Notes: generated by a model from the sequence alone, not told the origin. A DNA stretch of 64,000 nt from CAZBWP01 sp964630265 (GCA_964630265.1 CAZVRW010000004.1:1-64000), one strand, 5' to 3'; shown: positions 52,145 through 62,110, numbered from the stretch's first letter. Program-made: numbers and translations.

Positions 52145-53854
52145 ATGGACAAGCAGATAGCCGAGATCCTGGTTTACCTGAACGCCATGTGGCGTCGGCG
52201 TTGGCTGGCCCTCTCCGTTGCCGCGACCACATGCCTCGCCGGCTGGCTGGCGGTGTCGTTGGTCCCGGACACCTTCACCTCGTCCGCGCGCATCTATGTC
52301 GACACCGAAACCGTGCTCAGGCCCCTGCTGAAAGACATCGCCGTCGACGACAATTTCCAGGGCGAGATCCGGATCATGCAGCAGACGCTGCTGTCTCGGC
52401 CGAACCTGGCACAGGTGGCGCGCGCCACCGATCTCGACCTGACGGTCTCGGGGCCCGGTGAGATGGAGGCGTTGCTCGAAAGCTTGGCCGAGCGGACGGA
52501 GATCGAATCCAATTGTCAAGGCGCCGGTCCGGCAATGGCGGCCCGGTTGGCGCAATGCAACCTGTTTGCCATCAGCTTCAGCGACTCCGATCCCCGGCGC
52601 GCGAAGACGGCGGTACAGGCCCTTCTCAACATCTTCATGGAATCCCGGCTTGGCGAGAGCCGGAGCCAGATGGACAGCGCGCGGCGGTTCCTCGACGACC
52701 AGATCCGCGGCTATCAGAACCAGCTCGAACAGGCGGAAAAGCGCCTCGCCAATTTCAAGCAGGAAAATCTGCTGACGAACCCCGGTCCGCGCGGCTTCGA
52801 GCAGCGGCTGGAGGAACTCAAGGAATCCCACGCCGCCCTGGTCGGCGCCCTGGAGGACGCCAAGACCGAACGGGGTGTTCTGCTCGAGCAATTGCAGAGC
52901 ATTCCGCCGGTCATCGCCACGTCGGCGAACGCCGGTTTCGGCAGCGGACCGCCCTCGGACTACGCCATCCGGATCATCCAGTTGCAGGCGCAACTCGATG
53001 AAATGTTGACCAAGTACACGGCGAAACACCCGGATGTCGCCGCCGTGCAACGCCGGATCGCAACATTGAAGGCCGAGGAGGAACGCGAGATCAAGGCGAT
53101 GTTGGCGATGGCCGACTCGCTTCCGGACGAGGAGCCCGTGGATGCCGCAGCGCCTACCTATGGCGCGCCGAACCCGGCCTATTCGGAACTGCGTCTGATC
53201 GTCGCCGAGAAGGAAGCGGATGTCGCACGCCTCGAGGATCAGGTGGCGCGCGCTCTGGCGAACCTGAAGAAGCTCGAGGGCATGGCCCTCGAGGTGCCGG
53301 TGATGGAAGCGGAATTGGCCCGGCTGACCCGCGACTATGACGTCACGAAGCGGCAGTACGAGGTGCTGCTGGAACGCCGGGAATCGGCGAAGATCGCCCG
53401 CGATCGCGAAGCCAGCGGCGACAAGGTGCAGTTCCGGGTGATCGAGCCGCCGGAAGCGCCGGTCCGGCCGAGTGGTCCCAACCGGGCGCTGCTGCTCAGC
53501 GCCGTCGTGCCCGTCGGCATTGGCGCCGGGGCGGCGCTGGCGCTGGTGCTCGCCATCCTCAGTCGCACGTTCATCGATCCCCGCCGTCTCGGCGAGGATC
53601 TGGCCCTGCCGGTGCTCGGTTCGGTGTCGGAGATCAGCCGACCCGGTGATCAGCGGAAGGCGTGGATCAACATTGCCCTGTTCGTGTTGGCGGTCTCGGC
53701 CATGCTCGCCTTCTACGCGCTGTTGATGCTGATCGAGAACAAGATCGGGCTTGGTCGGGTGGCCCAGGCCGCGGTACAGACCACCTCCTTCGGCGAACTG
53801 GTCACTCTCCTCAAAACAGCCGTGTCCCGATCGTTCGAGATGTTGGGCGAGTAG
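52145..53854 (+). CDS. XrtA-associated polysaccharide chain-length determinant (Wzz/GNVR type)
   Basis: A 569-residue inner-membrane protein. An N-terminal helix (about 20-40) is followed by a Wzz domain (FTSSARIYVDTETVLRPLLKDI), a long periplasmic coiled coil (about 175-430) with the GNVR-like end DVTKRQYEVLLERRESAKIARDR, and a second helix (about 455-480). Further hydrophobic segments near 510-535 complete it. Most of it matches the PEP-CTERM-type chain-length protein. It sets polymer length with the tyrosine kinase encoded next. The ATG at 52145 follows GGAAG. Confidence 0.87.
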   Translation: MDKQIAEILVYLNAMWRRRWLALSVAATTCLAGWLAVSLVPDTFTSSARIYVDTETVLRPLLKDIAVDDNFQGEIRIMQQTLLSRPNLAQVARATDLDLTVSGPGEMEALLESLAERTEIESNCQGAGPAMAARLAQCNLFAISFSDSDPRRAKTAVQALLNIFMESRLGESRSQMDSARRFLDDQIRGYQNQLEQAEKRLANFKQENLLTNPGPRGFEQRLEELKESHAALVGALEDAKTERGVLLEQLQSIPPVIATSANAGFGSGPPSDYAIRIIQLQAQLDEMLTKYTAKHPDVAAVQRRIATLKAEEEREIKAMLAMADSLPDEEPVDAAAPTYGAPNPAYSELRLIVAEKEADVARLEDQVARALANLKKLEGMALEVPVMEAELARLTRDYDVTKRQYEVLLERRESAKIARDREASGDKVQFRVIEPPEAPVRPSGPNRALLLSAVVPVGIGAGAALALVLAILSRTFIDPRRLGEDLALPVLGSVSEISRPGDQRKAWINIALFVLAVSAMLAFYALLMLIENKIGLGRVAQAAVQTTSFGELVTLLKTAVSRSFEMLGE

Positions 53855-53894
53855 GCCGACGCGCTGACCCGAGTGGGCGAAGAAAGGACGGATC

Positions 53895-54962
53895 ATGGAA
53901 GGCAGCAGCAGGGGTCTCGAGCCAAAGGCCGGGTCCAAACGGCGGTCGCTGGTTGAACGGGCGGCCGGGAAACTGAACGAACCTGCGGGTCTCCAGCCGG
54001 CGCCGATCGCCGGGGCGGTCGACGCCGCGACCGTCGCCGCGCCACCCCCATCGCCGCCGCGCCTGTCGCCAGCATGGCCGGCTGCCGATGCCGTGAAGGA
54101 TGCACCGCCGCGTTCCGCGGCGCCCGAAGCGATGCCGCGCCCCGCGGCGCCCGAAGCGATGCCGCGCCCCGCGGCGCCCGAAGCCACTCCGGCTCCGCGC
54201 CCGACCAGCCGCGTCATTTCGCTGGACTTCGATCGGCTCAACGAAGCCGGGATCCTGACGCCGAACACGCTGCGCAGCCGCACCACCGAGGAGTTCCGCT
54301 TGATCAAGCGCGGCGTGCTCGCCAAGCGCTTTCAGGAGGACCGCCCCAACTCCAACCTGATTCTGGTCACCAGCGCCGTGCCGTCGGAGGGCAAAACCTT
54401 CGTCAGCCTCAATCTGGCCATGAGCATCGCCTTCGAACGCGATTTGCGGGTCCTGCTCATCGACGCGGACCTCTCGCGGCCGTCGATCCCACGGGTGCTC
54501 GGGATCGAGGTGGATCGCGGCATGGTCGATGTCTTGACCGGCAAGGCCGCGGACATGTCCGACGTGCTGCTGCGGACCAATATTGACGGCTTCTCCTTCC
54601 TGCCGTCGGGGCGCCAACATCATCTGAGCACGGAGCTTCTGGCCAGCCAGCGCATGGCGAGCTTCGTCGAGGAGATCGCCAAGCGCTATGCCGACCGCAT
54701 CGTCATCTTCGACTCGCCGCCGGTCCTCGCCACCAGCGAGCCGTCGGCGCTGGCCCAGCATGTCGGCCAGATCGTCTTCGTCGTCCGCGCCGAGCAGACC
54801 AGCCGGACGGCGGTGAAGACGGCCATGGACATCCTAGGGACGTGTTCGAAGAAGACCGAGTTGGTGCTCAACGCCGCCAAGCCGCAGTTCGGCGCCGCGA
54901 GCTTCGGCTACTATAACTACAAGGGCTATTACGACCAGAACACGCCGACCGACGCCGGCTGA
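53895..54962 (+). CDS. XrtA-associated tyrosine autokinase (BY-kinase)
   Basis: A 355-residue cytoplasmic bacterial tyrosine kinase. Residues 1-105 are a Pro/Ala-rich linker that contains a 27-bp, nine-residue repeat (PAAPEAMPR, about 2.6 copies, 54115-54184). The catalytic domain has Walker A AVPSEGKT (161-168), Walker A' LIDADLSRP and Walker B IVIFDSPPVL. The tail has five tyrosines at 339-346 (YYNYKGYY) for autophosphorylation. It cycles with the chain-length protein to control export. The gene is 40 bases after it. Confidence 0.88.
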   Translation: MEGSSRGLEPKAGSKRRSLVERAAGKLNEPAGLQPAPIAGAVDAATVAAPPPSPPRLSPAWPAADAVKDAPPRSAAPEAMPRPAAPEAMPRPAAPEATPAPRPTSRVISLDFDRLNEAGILTPNTLRSRTTEEFRLIKRGVLAKRFQEDRPNSNLILVTSAVPSEGKTFVSLNLAMSIAFERDLRVLLIDADLSRPSIPRVLGIEVDRGMVDVLTGKAADMSDVLLRTNIDGFSFLPSGRQHHLSTELLASQRMASFVEEIAKRYADRIVIFDSPPVLATSEPSALAQHVGQIVFVVRAEQTSRTAVKTAMDILGTCSKKTELVLNAAKPQFGAASFGYYNYKGYYDQNTPTDAG

Positions 54963-55009
54963 CATTCTTTCGCGATGGCGATGGCCGGCGGGCTCGCCCC
55001 GTCATCCGC

Positions 55010-55312
55010 TCAGAAGGCGTGCAGCGGCTTCGAGTCTTCGAACGACTGAAGCTGTTCCGGCGACGCGGGCTGCTGGTGGCGGTCTTTCCAATCGTCGTAA
55101 GGCATGCCGTAGATGATGGTGCGCGCCTCCTCGTAGCTCATCGTCTCGCCGTTTGCCTCCGCCGCCTTCATGTACCATTTGGCGAGACAGTTCCGGCAGA
55201 AACCGGCGAGGTTCATCAGGTCGATATTCTGCACATCGGTGCGGCGTTGCAGGTGCGCGACGAGGCCGCGAAACGCCGCCGCCTCGATGTCCGTTCGGGT
55301 CTTGTCGTCCAT
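55010..55312 (-). CDS. DUF1244 family protein
   Basis: A 100-residue protein of the DUF1244 family, of unknown function and common in Alphaproteobacteria and Gammaproteobacteria. It is helical, with the conserved NLAGFCRNCLAKWYMKAAE (a CxxC pair) and YEEARTIIYGMPYDDWK. The ATG at 55312 (MDDKTRTDIEAAAFRG) is the standard beginning. It is 41 bases downstream of purD and read the same way. Confidence 0.85.
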   Translation of the reverse strand: MDDKTRTDIEAAAFRGLVAHLQRRTDVQNIDLMNLAGFCRNCLAKWYMKAAEANGETMSYEEARTIIYGMPYDDWKDRHQQPASPEQLQSFEDSKPLHAF

Positions 55313-55353
55313 GGGGCTTCCTCGGGACTGTGACGGCCGAAGTTGGCATATGG

Positions 55354-56625
55354 TCAGCGGCGGAGGGCCCGCCAACCGATGTCCGTCCGATAGAATCCCT
55401 CAGGCCAGACGATGCGCTCGACCGCCGCGTAGGCGCGGCGCCGAGCGGCGGCGATGTCCGCGCCGAGGGCCGTGACGCCCAGCACCCGGCCACCGTCGGC
55501 GATCAGGCGTCCGCGGTTCCGCCGTGTGGCGGCGTGGAATACGATCACGTCGTCGAGGGCTTCGGCGTCCTCGATCGCGCCGATCTCGGAGCCGCGCGCG
55601 CAGGGCCCCGGGTATCCCTTGGTCGCCAACACCACCGTCAGCGCCGCCTCGTCACGCCACTCGAGGGTCAGCGTGTCGAGCCGGGCGTCGCGGCAGGCGA
55701 CGAGTGCGGCGAGCAGGTCGGACTTGAGCCGCATCACCACCGGCTGGCATTCGGGATCGCCGAACCGGCAATTGAACTCCAACAGCTTCGGTCCGTCCCG
55801 GGTGATCATCAGACCGGCGAACAGCACGCCCACGTAAGGGCGGCCTTCTTCGGCAAGCGTCGCCACCGTCGGCCGGATGATGCGGTCGATGACCATGGTC
55901 ATCACCTCGGGGGTGACGATGGGCGCCGGCGAGTAGGCGCCCATGCCGCCGGTGTTGGGGCCCTCGTCGCCGTCGAACGCCGGCTTGTGATCCTGGGCCG
56001 AGGCCAGCGCCAGGATTTGCGTGCCGTTGACGAGCGCGAAGATGCTGGCTTCCTCGCCCTCCAGGAACTCCTCGATCACCACCCGCGACCCGGCGGTACC
56101 GAACGCATCCTCGGTGAGGATGTGGTCGATGGCGGCGAACGCCTCATTCGCCGTGCGGCAGACCATCACCCCCTTGCCGGCGGCCAGCCCATCGGCCTTG
56201 ATGACGATCGGGGCGCCGCGGCGATGGATGAAGTCCTTCGCCGCATCCGGCTCGTCGAACGTCCCGTACCACGCCGTCGGAATGCCGGTGCGCGCGCACA
56301 GGTCCTTCATGAATGTCTTCGATCCCTCGATTTCGGCGGCCCGGGCGCGCGGTCCGAAGGCATGAATGCCGGCACCCTCCAGGCGATCGACGAGGCCGGC
56401 GACCAGCGGCGCTTCCGGGCCGACAACGACGAAGTCGATGGCCAACCGGCGCGCCGCGGCGACCAGCCCGTCGAGGTCTTCCGCTTCGATCGGCAGGCAT
56501 TCGGCGAGGTCGGCGATTCCGGCGTTGCCGGGGGCACAATAGAGCTTGTCGCACAACGGCGACCGGGCGATCGCCCAGCACAAGGCGTGTTCGCGCCCCC
56601 CGGAGCCCACGACCAGAACCTGCAT
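55354..56625 (-). CDS. purD: phosphoribosylamine-glycine ligase
   Basis: ATP-grasp enzyme of 423 residues for the second step of purine synthesis. It shows VLVVGSGGREHAL at the N-terminus, GPEAPL, the ATP-grasp region VIKADGLAAGKGV, EEFLEGEEAS, DEGPNTGGMGAYSPAP and FNCRFGDPECQ, all intact. The ATG at 56625 is divergent from xseA, with 81 bases between them. Confidence 0.96.
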   Translation of the reverse strand: MQVLVVGSGGREHALCWAIARSPLCDKLYCAPGNAGIADLAECLPIEAEDLDGLVAAARRLAIDFVVVGPEAPLVAGLVDRLEGAGIHAFGPRARAAEIEGSKTFMKDLCARTGIPTAWYGTFDEPDAAKDFIHRRGAPIVIKADGLAAGKGVMVCRTANEAFAAIDHILTEDAFGTAGSRVVIEEFLEGEEASIFALVNGTQILALASAQDHKPAFDGDEGPNTGGMGAYSPAPIVTPEVMTMVIDRIIRPTVATLAEEGRPYVGVLFAGLMITRDGPKLLEFNCRFGDPECQPVVMRLKSDLLAALVACRDARLDTLTLEWRDEAALTVVLATKGYPGPCARGSEIGAIEDAEALDDVIVFHAATRRNRGRLIADGGRVLGVTALGADIAAARRRAYAAVERIVWPEGFYRTDIGWRALRR

Positions 56626-56706
56626 CGACGATACCCCCTTGATCTGCCGGACGCCCCCGTTGTCGGAGTTTTGCCCTCCGGGCTCGCTTCGGCCATAGTG
56701 GCCCGC

Positions 56707-58137
56707 ATGACCCAGCATCCTAACAGCCGCGACGCCGATCACAACCTGCCGGTGTTCAGCGTTGGCGAGATCTCCCTGGCCCTGAAGCGGCACGTGGAAA
56801 GCGGCTTCGAGCGCGTGCGGGTCCGGGGCGAGATCACCGGCTACAAGCGCGCCGCCTCCGGGCACCTGTACTTCGCCCTGAAGGATCCCGACGCGGTGCT
56901 GAAGAGCGTGTGCTGGCGCGGCGCGGCGGGACGTCTCGGCATCGTTCCGGAGGACGGGATGGAGGTGATCGCCTTCGGCCGGCTCACCACCTACCCCGGG
57001 CGATCGGAGTATCAACTGGTCGTCGAGTCCCTGGAACTGGCGGGCGAGGGAGCGCTGCTGAAGCTGCTCGAGGAGCGCAAACGGCGGCTCGCCGCCGAGG
57101 GCCTGTTCGCGCCCGAGCGCAAGCGCGCCATCCCGTTCCTGCCGGCGGAGATCGGCGTCGTCACCTCGCCCACCGGTGCCGTGATTCGCGACATCCTGCA
57201 TCGCCTGGAAGCGCGCTTTCCACGCCGCGTTCTGCTCTGGCCGGTGCTGGTGCAGGGCGAGGGCGCGGCGGCGCAGATCGCTGCCGCCATTGATGGCTTC
57301 AACCGGCTGGAGGCGGGCGGGCCGGTGCCGCGTCCGGATGTTCTGATCATCGCCCGTGGCGGCGGCAGCCTGGAAGACCTGATGGCCTTCAGCGAGGAGA
57401 TCGTGGTGCGCGCGGCGGTCGCCAGCGAGATCCCCCTGATTTCGGGGGTCGGCCACGAGACGGACACGACGCTGATCGATTTCGCCGCCGACCGGCGTGC
57501 GCCGACACCGACGGCGGCGGCCGAAATGGCGGTGCCGGTGCGCATGGACCTGCTCGCCCAGGTGTTGGACGACGGCCACCGTCTCGTCGGCGCCATGAGT
57601 CGCATGCTGGAAGGCCGCCGCATGCAGGTGGCCGGGCTGGCGCGTGGCCTGCCGCGACCGATGCAGATCGTCGACGAGGCGCGCCAGCGGCTCGACGACC
57701 GCAGCGAGCGTCTCGGCAACGCGCTCGTCGTCGGTCTCCAGCGCCGTCGCGATCGCCTGGCACACGCCGCCGCCCGGCTGGTCCCGCCACGGTCGCAGAT
57801 CGAGCAGGGCCGGAGCCGACTCGACGCGGAGACGCGCGCCCTCGCCTCGGCCATTCGCGTGCTGCTGCGCGAACGAACCGTGCGGCTCGGGCACGCCGCC
57901 GCCCTGCTCGAAAGCTTTTCCTATCAGCGGGTGCTGGAGCGCGGCTTCGTGCTGGTCAACGATTCTGCCGGCGCGACGCTGACATCGTCGCGGGCGGTGG
58001 TGCCGGCGTCCCGGCTGACGCTGCAGTTCCACGATGGTGCCGTCGACGCCGTGGCCACGGGTGACGCTGCGCCGCCGATCCGCCCGTCGCGTCGACGCAC
58101 GCGGCCCGCCGACGACGACCAGGGCAGCCTTTTGTAG
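56707..58137 (+). CDS. xseA: exodeoxyribonuclease VII large subunit
   Basis: A 476-residue nuclease subunit. The N-terminal OB-fold is VRVRGEITGYKRAASGHLYFALKD. The catalytic core has GVVTSPTGAVIRDI, IARGGGSLEDL and the conserved SGVGHETDTTLIDFAADRRAPTPTAAAE. A long coiled coil (about 300-420) and a basic C-terminal tail follow. It degrades single-stranded DNA with XseB, which is not in the window. Confidence 0.95.
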   Translation: MTQHPNSRDADHNLPVFSVGEISLALKRHVESGFERVRVRGEITGYKRAASGHLYFALKDPDAVLKSVCWRGAAGRLGIVPEDGMEVIAFGRLTTYPGRSEYQLVVESLELAGEGALLKLLEERKRRLAAEGLFAPERKRAIPFLPAEIGVVTSPTGAVIRDILHRLEARFPRRVLLWPVLVQGEGAAAQIAAAIDGFNRLEAGGPVPRPDVLIIARGGGSLEDLMAFSEEIVVRAAVASEIPLISGVGHETDTTLIDFAADRRAPTPTAAAEMAVPVRMDLLAQVLDDGHRLVGAMSRMLEGRRMQVAGLARGLPRPMQIVDEARQRLDDRSERLGNALVVGLQRRRDRLAHAAARLVPPRSQIEQGRSRLDAETRALASAIRVLLRERTVRLGHAAALLESFSYQRVLERGFVLVNDSAGATLTSSRAVVPASRLTLQFHDGAVDAVATGDAAPPIRPSRRRTRPADDDQGSLL

Positions 58138-58150
58138 AACGCTGCGGCGC

Positions 58151-59077
58151 TCAGGAGTCGGGCCAGCGGCGGTGCAGCCACAGCCACTGCTCCGGCCGCG
58201 CGCGGATCCAGCCTTCGATGCGCGCCGTCACCTCCCTGGTCAGCGCCGCCACATCGGCGGCGTGGTCGCCGGACGGCGCGAAATCGAGCGGCGCCTCAAC
58301 GATGATGCGAAACCGCATCCCCCCCAACCGCTCCGAATGCACCGGCACCACCGGACAGCCGAAGCGCAGCGCCATCTCGGCGAGGCCCGGCGCGGTCATG
58401 GCGTCGCGACCAAAAAACGGCACGGCGATGCCGTCGTTCATCTTCTGATCCATTAGAATGCCGAAATGGCCGCCGGCGGCCAGCAGCTTCAGCGCCCGCC
58501 GGGCGCCTTGCGCGCCCTTCGGCACGAGCTCGCCGTTGCCCGACCGGCGACCCTCATAGAGCCAAGCCATCTCCGGATTGTTGGGCGCGCGATAGATCAG
58601 GTGCGCGGGCATGCCTCGTGCCGCCGAACATTTGCTCATCAGCTCCCAGTTGGCGATGTGCGCCGAGAAGAAGAAGCTGGGCCGGCCGCTGTCGCGCACT
58701 TCGTCGATGTACTCCGCACCGATCACCTCGACGGAGTGGTCGTCGCGAAAGAACGTGAAGCGATCCAGATGGGGAAACTCCAGAAACGTCCGTCCCAGGT
58801 TATCCCACATGCCGCGGACGATGGCCTCGATCGCGTCCGCCGTCGCTTCCGGATAAGCCCGGCGCAGGTTCCGCCGTGCCACCTCGGTGCGCGGCAGGTG
58901 CGGACCGATGGTCCGTCCCAGCCAGCCGCCCAGCGCCGACGCTTTTGCCGGCGGCAACGCCCGGACAAGCGCGACGCCGAGGCGTGCCAACCACGATTCG
59001 AGGCGGTGCAGGACACGCGTCGACCACGGCCGGCCGGATTTGGGAGACATCACCAGGGACATGCGTTCGCTGATCAT
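58151..59077 (-). CDS. LpxL/HtrB-type lysophospholipid acyltransferase
   Basis: Inner-membrane acyltransferase of about 308 residues. The catalytic HxxxxE is in SAHIANWE. The downstream blocks YRAPNNPEMAWLYEGRR, GILMDQKMNDGIAVPFFGRDAMT and CPVVPVHSERL are the LpxL/HtrB pattern. It would add a secondary acyl chain to lipid A. The start is uncertain; ATGs at 59077 and 59062 are both possible and neither has a good ribosome site. It converges on xseA with 13 bases between them. Confidence 0.88.
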   Translation of the reverse strand: MISERMSLVMSPKSGRPWSTRVLHRLESWLARLGVALVRALPPAKASALGGWLGRTIGPHLPRTEVARRNLRRAYPEATADAIEAIVRGMWDNLGRTFLEFPHLDRFTFFRDDHSVEVIGAEYIDEVRDSGRPSFFFSAHIANWELMSKCSAARGMPAHLIYRAPNNPEMAWLYEGRRSGNGELVPKGAQGARRALKLLAAGGHFGILMDQKMNDGIAVPFFGRDAMTAPGLAEMALRFGCPVVPVHSERLGGMRFRIIVEAPLDFAPSGDHAADVAALTREVTARIEGWIRARPEQWLWLHRRWPDS

Positions 59078-59161
59078 GCCCGGTCGGCGCTTCGGCCGGG
59101 CGACGGACTGCGCGCGCGATAGCACGAGGACGGCGCGGGCGAAAGTCCCCGAACGCGCGCC

Positions 59162-59587
59162 TCAGCCCTGTACCCAGGGCAGCCCGGCCACCTTCCAGCC
59201 GGAGAGGGCGCCGCGGTGGCGCTGCGCATCGTGGTCGCCCTCGAAGCCGTTGGCAATGTTGTAGCATTTGGTGAAGCCCCGCGCGGTTATCGCCATTGCC
59301 GCTGCGCGCGAGCGCACGCCCGACCGGCAGAGGAACAGCACCGGAGCGTCGGCCGCGATGTCCGCGGCTTCCAGTTGCGCGGCGAAGTTCGGATTGACGT
59401 TCATGTTCGGGAACACCGCCCACTGCACGAACACCGTCTGCTTGCCGAGTCGGCTCAGGTCCGGCACGCCGACATATGCCCACTCCGCCTGGGTGCGCAC
59501 GTCCACCAGCGTTGCCCGCGGATCGCTTTCGAGGATCCTCCAGGCGTCCCCCGGTGCGATGTCACCGGCGTACCCTTCGTCTGTCAT
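59162..59587 (-). CDS. single-domain rhodanese
   Basis: A 141-residue rhodanese-like sulfurtransferase. The domain shows ATLVDVRTQAEWAYVG and the active-site loop CRSGVRS with Cys87. The C-terminal HRGALSGWKVAGLPWVQG is typical of a common alphaproteobacterial subgroup. It would transfer sulfane sulfur in the cytosol. It is 95 bases downstream of the ferredoxin reductase gene and read in the same direction. Confidence 0.88.
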   Translation of the reverse strand: MTDEGYAGDIAPGDAWRILESDPRATLVDVRTQAEWAYVGVPDLSRLGKQTVFVQWAVFPNMNVNPNFAAQLEAADIAADAPVLFLCRSGVRSRAAAMAITARGFTKCYNIANGFEGDHDAQRHRGALSGWKVAGLPWVQG

Positions 59588-59682
59588 GGCTCACCTCCTG
59601 CTTCGGGGTCCCACCCGTCCGTATGACGATCCCCGCAGTATGGTGGGCAATGCGAGGATTGTACACGCGGGGGCGCGAACGC

Positions 59683-60993
59683 TCAGGCTTCGAGCACCCC
59701 CAGCATCTCGCCGATGGTCGTGAACTTGCGGCGCGGTCGCTGGCCGCCGGCCGCCGCCACCTCGGCCGCGTCGATGCGTTGCCAGTCGTCGAAGCTGACG
59801 ACGCGGACACCGGCGTCGGCCAGCCATCGCTCGAGGGCGGGACGCCCGGGCTTCACGCCGCCGGTCAGGTCCTCGGCGATCTGCTCGGCGCAGCGCAGGC
59901 CGTCGGGCCGGTTGGAGGAAATCACACCGACCGGACCGCGTTTCGTCCAGCCGACGGCATAAAGTCCGGGGGCGATCCGGCCATCGGTGTTGACCACGGC
60001 CCCCCGCTCGACATCGAACGGAACGCCCGGCAGCGGTTGCGCACGGTAGCCGATGGCGGCGACGACAAGGCCGCAAGGGATGGTCTGCAACTCGCCGGTG
60101 CCGACCAGCCGGCCGTCCTGCAGGCGGGTGCGCTCGAGGCACACGCCCGCCACCGCGTCATCGCCGAGGATCCGCCGCGGTACCCGGTAGAAGCGAAAGT
60201 GTACGCGCTTTGGCTTGTCGCTAGCAGTATTGCCGGCGAACTCCCGCAGCGTCGCCAGGTTCTTTTCCTGCAGGCGGCGATCCCGATCGTCGCCCGCGAG
60301 TGCTGTGTCGGCGTCGAGTTCGGCCGCGTCGACGAGCGGCACGCACGCCTCCAGTTGTCCCATCTCGCGCAGCTCGACGTTGGTGAATCGCGCGTCTTGC
60401 GGGCGTCGCCGGCCGACCACGTAGACATCGGTGATCGGCGCACGGGTAATCGCCGCGGCCGCGTGCTCGGCGATATCGGTCACCGCCAGCTCGCGCGGCG
60501 ACTTGACGAGGACCCGGGCGACGTCCAGGGCGACGTTGCCGTTGCCGATGACCACCGCGGCGGTGGTGTCGAGAGCCGGGTCGAGGTGGCGGAAATCGGG
60601 ATGGCCGTTGTACCAGCCGACCATCAGGGCCGCGCCGTAGACGCCGCGCAGGTCCTCGCCGGGGATCCCGAGATACCGGTCGACGGGGGCGCCGATCGCC
60701 AGGATCACCGCGTCGTAAAACTCCCGCACCGTCGCCAGCGGGATATCCTCGCCCACCGTGACGTTGCCGAAATAGGACACCGCGTCCTGGCGCGCCGTCT
60801 TCTCGAACTTCCGCGCCACCTTCTTCGTGGTCTGGTGATCGGGGGCGACGCCGGCCCGGATCAGCCCGTAGGGCGTGGGCAGGCGTTCGATGAAATCGAT
60901 GCGGACATCGCGATCGAGGGCGAGCAGGGCTTCGGCGGCATAGAAGCCGGCCGGGCCGGCTCCGACGATGGCGACGCTGATCGGTCCCGCCAC
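59683..60993 (-). CDS. adrenodoxin-reductase-type ferredoxin-NADP+ reductase
   Basis: Flavoprotein of 436 residues resembling FprA of Mycobacterium and mitochondrial adrenodoxin reductase. The FAD motif GAGPAG is at 11-16, with LPTPYGLIRAGVAPDH, the NADP site VVIGNGNVALDVARVL, and GWTKRGPVGVISSNR near the C-terminus. It exchanges electrons between NADPH and ferredoxin. It is 70 bases downstream of korB in the same direction, so it may recycle the ferredoxin used by that enzyme. Confidence 0.9.
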   Translation of the reverse strand: MAGPISVAIVGAGPAGFYAAEALLALDRDVRIDFIERLPTPYGLIRAGVAPDHQTTKKVARKFEKTARQDAVSYFGNVTVGEDIPLATVREFYDAVILAIGAPVDRYLGIPGEDLRGVYGAALMVGWYNGHPDFRHLDPALDTTAAVVIGNGNVALDVARVLVKSPRELAVTDIAEHAAAAITRAPITDVYVVGRRRPQDARFTNVELREMGQLEACVPLVDAAELDADTALAGDDRDRRLQEKNLATLREFAGNTASDKPKRVHFRFYRVPRRILGDDAVAGVCLERTRLQDGRLVGTGELQTIPCGLVVAAIGYRAQPLPGVPFDVERGAVVNTDGRIAPGLYAVGWTKRGPVGVISSNRPDGLRCAEQIAEDLTGGVKPGRPALERWLADAGVRVVSFDDWQRIDAAEVAAAGGQRPRRKFTTIGEMLGVLEA

Positions 60994-61063
60994 GAATTTC
61001 CCTCGTTCCCTGGGCGCCGCCGGCGGTGTCCGGGCGACACCGTCGGTGGCGACAGCCCGCCGC

Positions 61064-62110
61064 TCAAGCGCCGGTGGTCGGCCCGCTGCCCTCGACGGTC
61101 CAGGTGTGGCCCTGCCGCAGCAGTGCGTTGAGATCGGCCGCGGTTGGCGGTTCGACCGCGGTCAGCGGCGCCGTCATCACCGCATCGTAACTCGGCCCCG
61201 GCTGACAGAAGAGCACGCCGAGCGCCATCGGCAGCGCCGGCGGCGTCATCGCCGCCAGCATGGTCGCCAGCGTCCGGTTGGTCTCGTCATGCACCAGCAC
61301 GTCATCGAGGCTCACGCCCTCCTCACCGACGGCCACCGCCTCCAGGCGCAACGCCACGGGGTCCAGTCGGAGCCCCCGTTCGCCGTTCTTGCCGAAGGTC
61401 AGCGGCTGGCCGTGGTCGACATGGATCTGCATGTCGACGGCCGCCTGCTTGGCGGTGAAATCCTCGAACACGCCGTCGTTGTAGACGATGCAGTTCTGGA
61501 AGATCTCGACGAACGATGCGCCCGTGTGCGCGTGGGCCCGGCTGAGCACGTCCACCAGGGCCTTCTGCTGCGTGTCGATGGCGCGGGCGACGAAGCGGCC
61601 GCCGGCGCCGAGCGCCAGCGCTGCGGGCGAGGAAGGGGCATCCACCGAGCCGTAGGGGGTCGACGGCGAGCGCGTCCCCACCCGCGAGGTCGGCGAGTAT
61701 TGTCCCTTGGTCAGGCCGTAGATCTCATTATTAAACAGCAGGATCTGCACGTCGACGTTGCGCCGCAGGATGTGCACGGTGTGATTGCCGCCGATCGACA
61801 GGCCGTCACCGTCGCCGGTCACGATCCACACGTCGAGTTCGGGATTGGCCAGCTTGACACCGGTGGCCACGGCCGGAGCGCGACCGTGGATCGTGTGGAA
61901 GCCATAGGTCGCCAGATAGTACGGAAAGCGGGACGAGCAGCCGATGCCGGAGACGAAGACCGTCGTTTCGGGCCGGGCGCCGATGTCGGCCAGCGTCTTC
62001 TGGACGGCCTTGAGGATCGCATAGTCGCCGCAGCCGGGGCACCAGCGCACCTCCTGATCGGAGGCGAAGTCTTGCGGCTTGAGGCGGGTCGGGGGGGCAA
62101 CGACGTTCAT
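61064..62110 (-). CDS. korB: 2-oxoacid:ferredoxin oxidoreductase beta subunit
   Basis: A 348-residue thiamine-diphosphate-binding subunit. The N-terminal CPGCGDYAIL carries Cys24 and Cys27 for an Fe-S cluster, and a further Cys occurs in SGIGCSSRFPYYL. The ThDP/Mg motif is GDGDGLSIGGNH with NNEIYGLTKGQYSPTS. It fits the 2-oxoglutarate-type enzymes. It overlaps korA by four bases. The product with ferredoxin is an acyl-CoA, usually succinyl-CoA. Confidence 0.93.
   Translation of the reverse strand: MNVVAPPTRLKPQDFASDQEVRWCPGCGDYAILKAVQKTLADIGARPETTVFVSGIGCSSRFPYYLATYGFHTIHGRAPAVATGVKLANPELDVWIVTGDGDGLSIGGNHTVHILRRNVDVQILLFNNEIYGLTKGQYSPTSRVGTRSPSTPYGSVDAPSSPAALALGAGGRFVARAIDTQQKALVDVLSRAHAHTGASFVEIFQNCIVYNDGVFEDFTAKQAAVDMQIHVDHGQPLTFGKNGERGLRLDPVALRLEAVAVGEEGVSLDDVLVHDETNRTLATMLAAMTPPALPMALGVLFCQPGPSYDAVMTAPLTAVEPPTAADLNALLRQGHTWTVEGSGPTTGA

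Noticed and set aside
51980..54325. 781-codon frame on the minus strand opposite the chain-length gene and tyrosine kinase
   Set aside because: Rich in His, Arg, Gly and Asp, without domains; a GC-driven shadow of two well-recognised genes.
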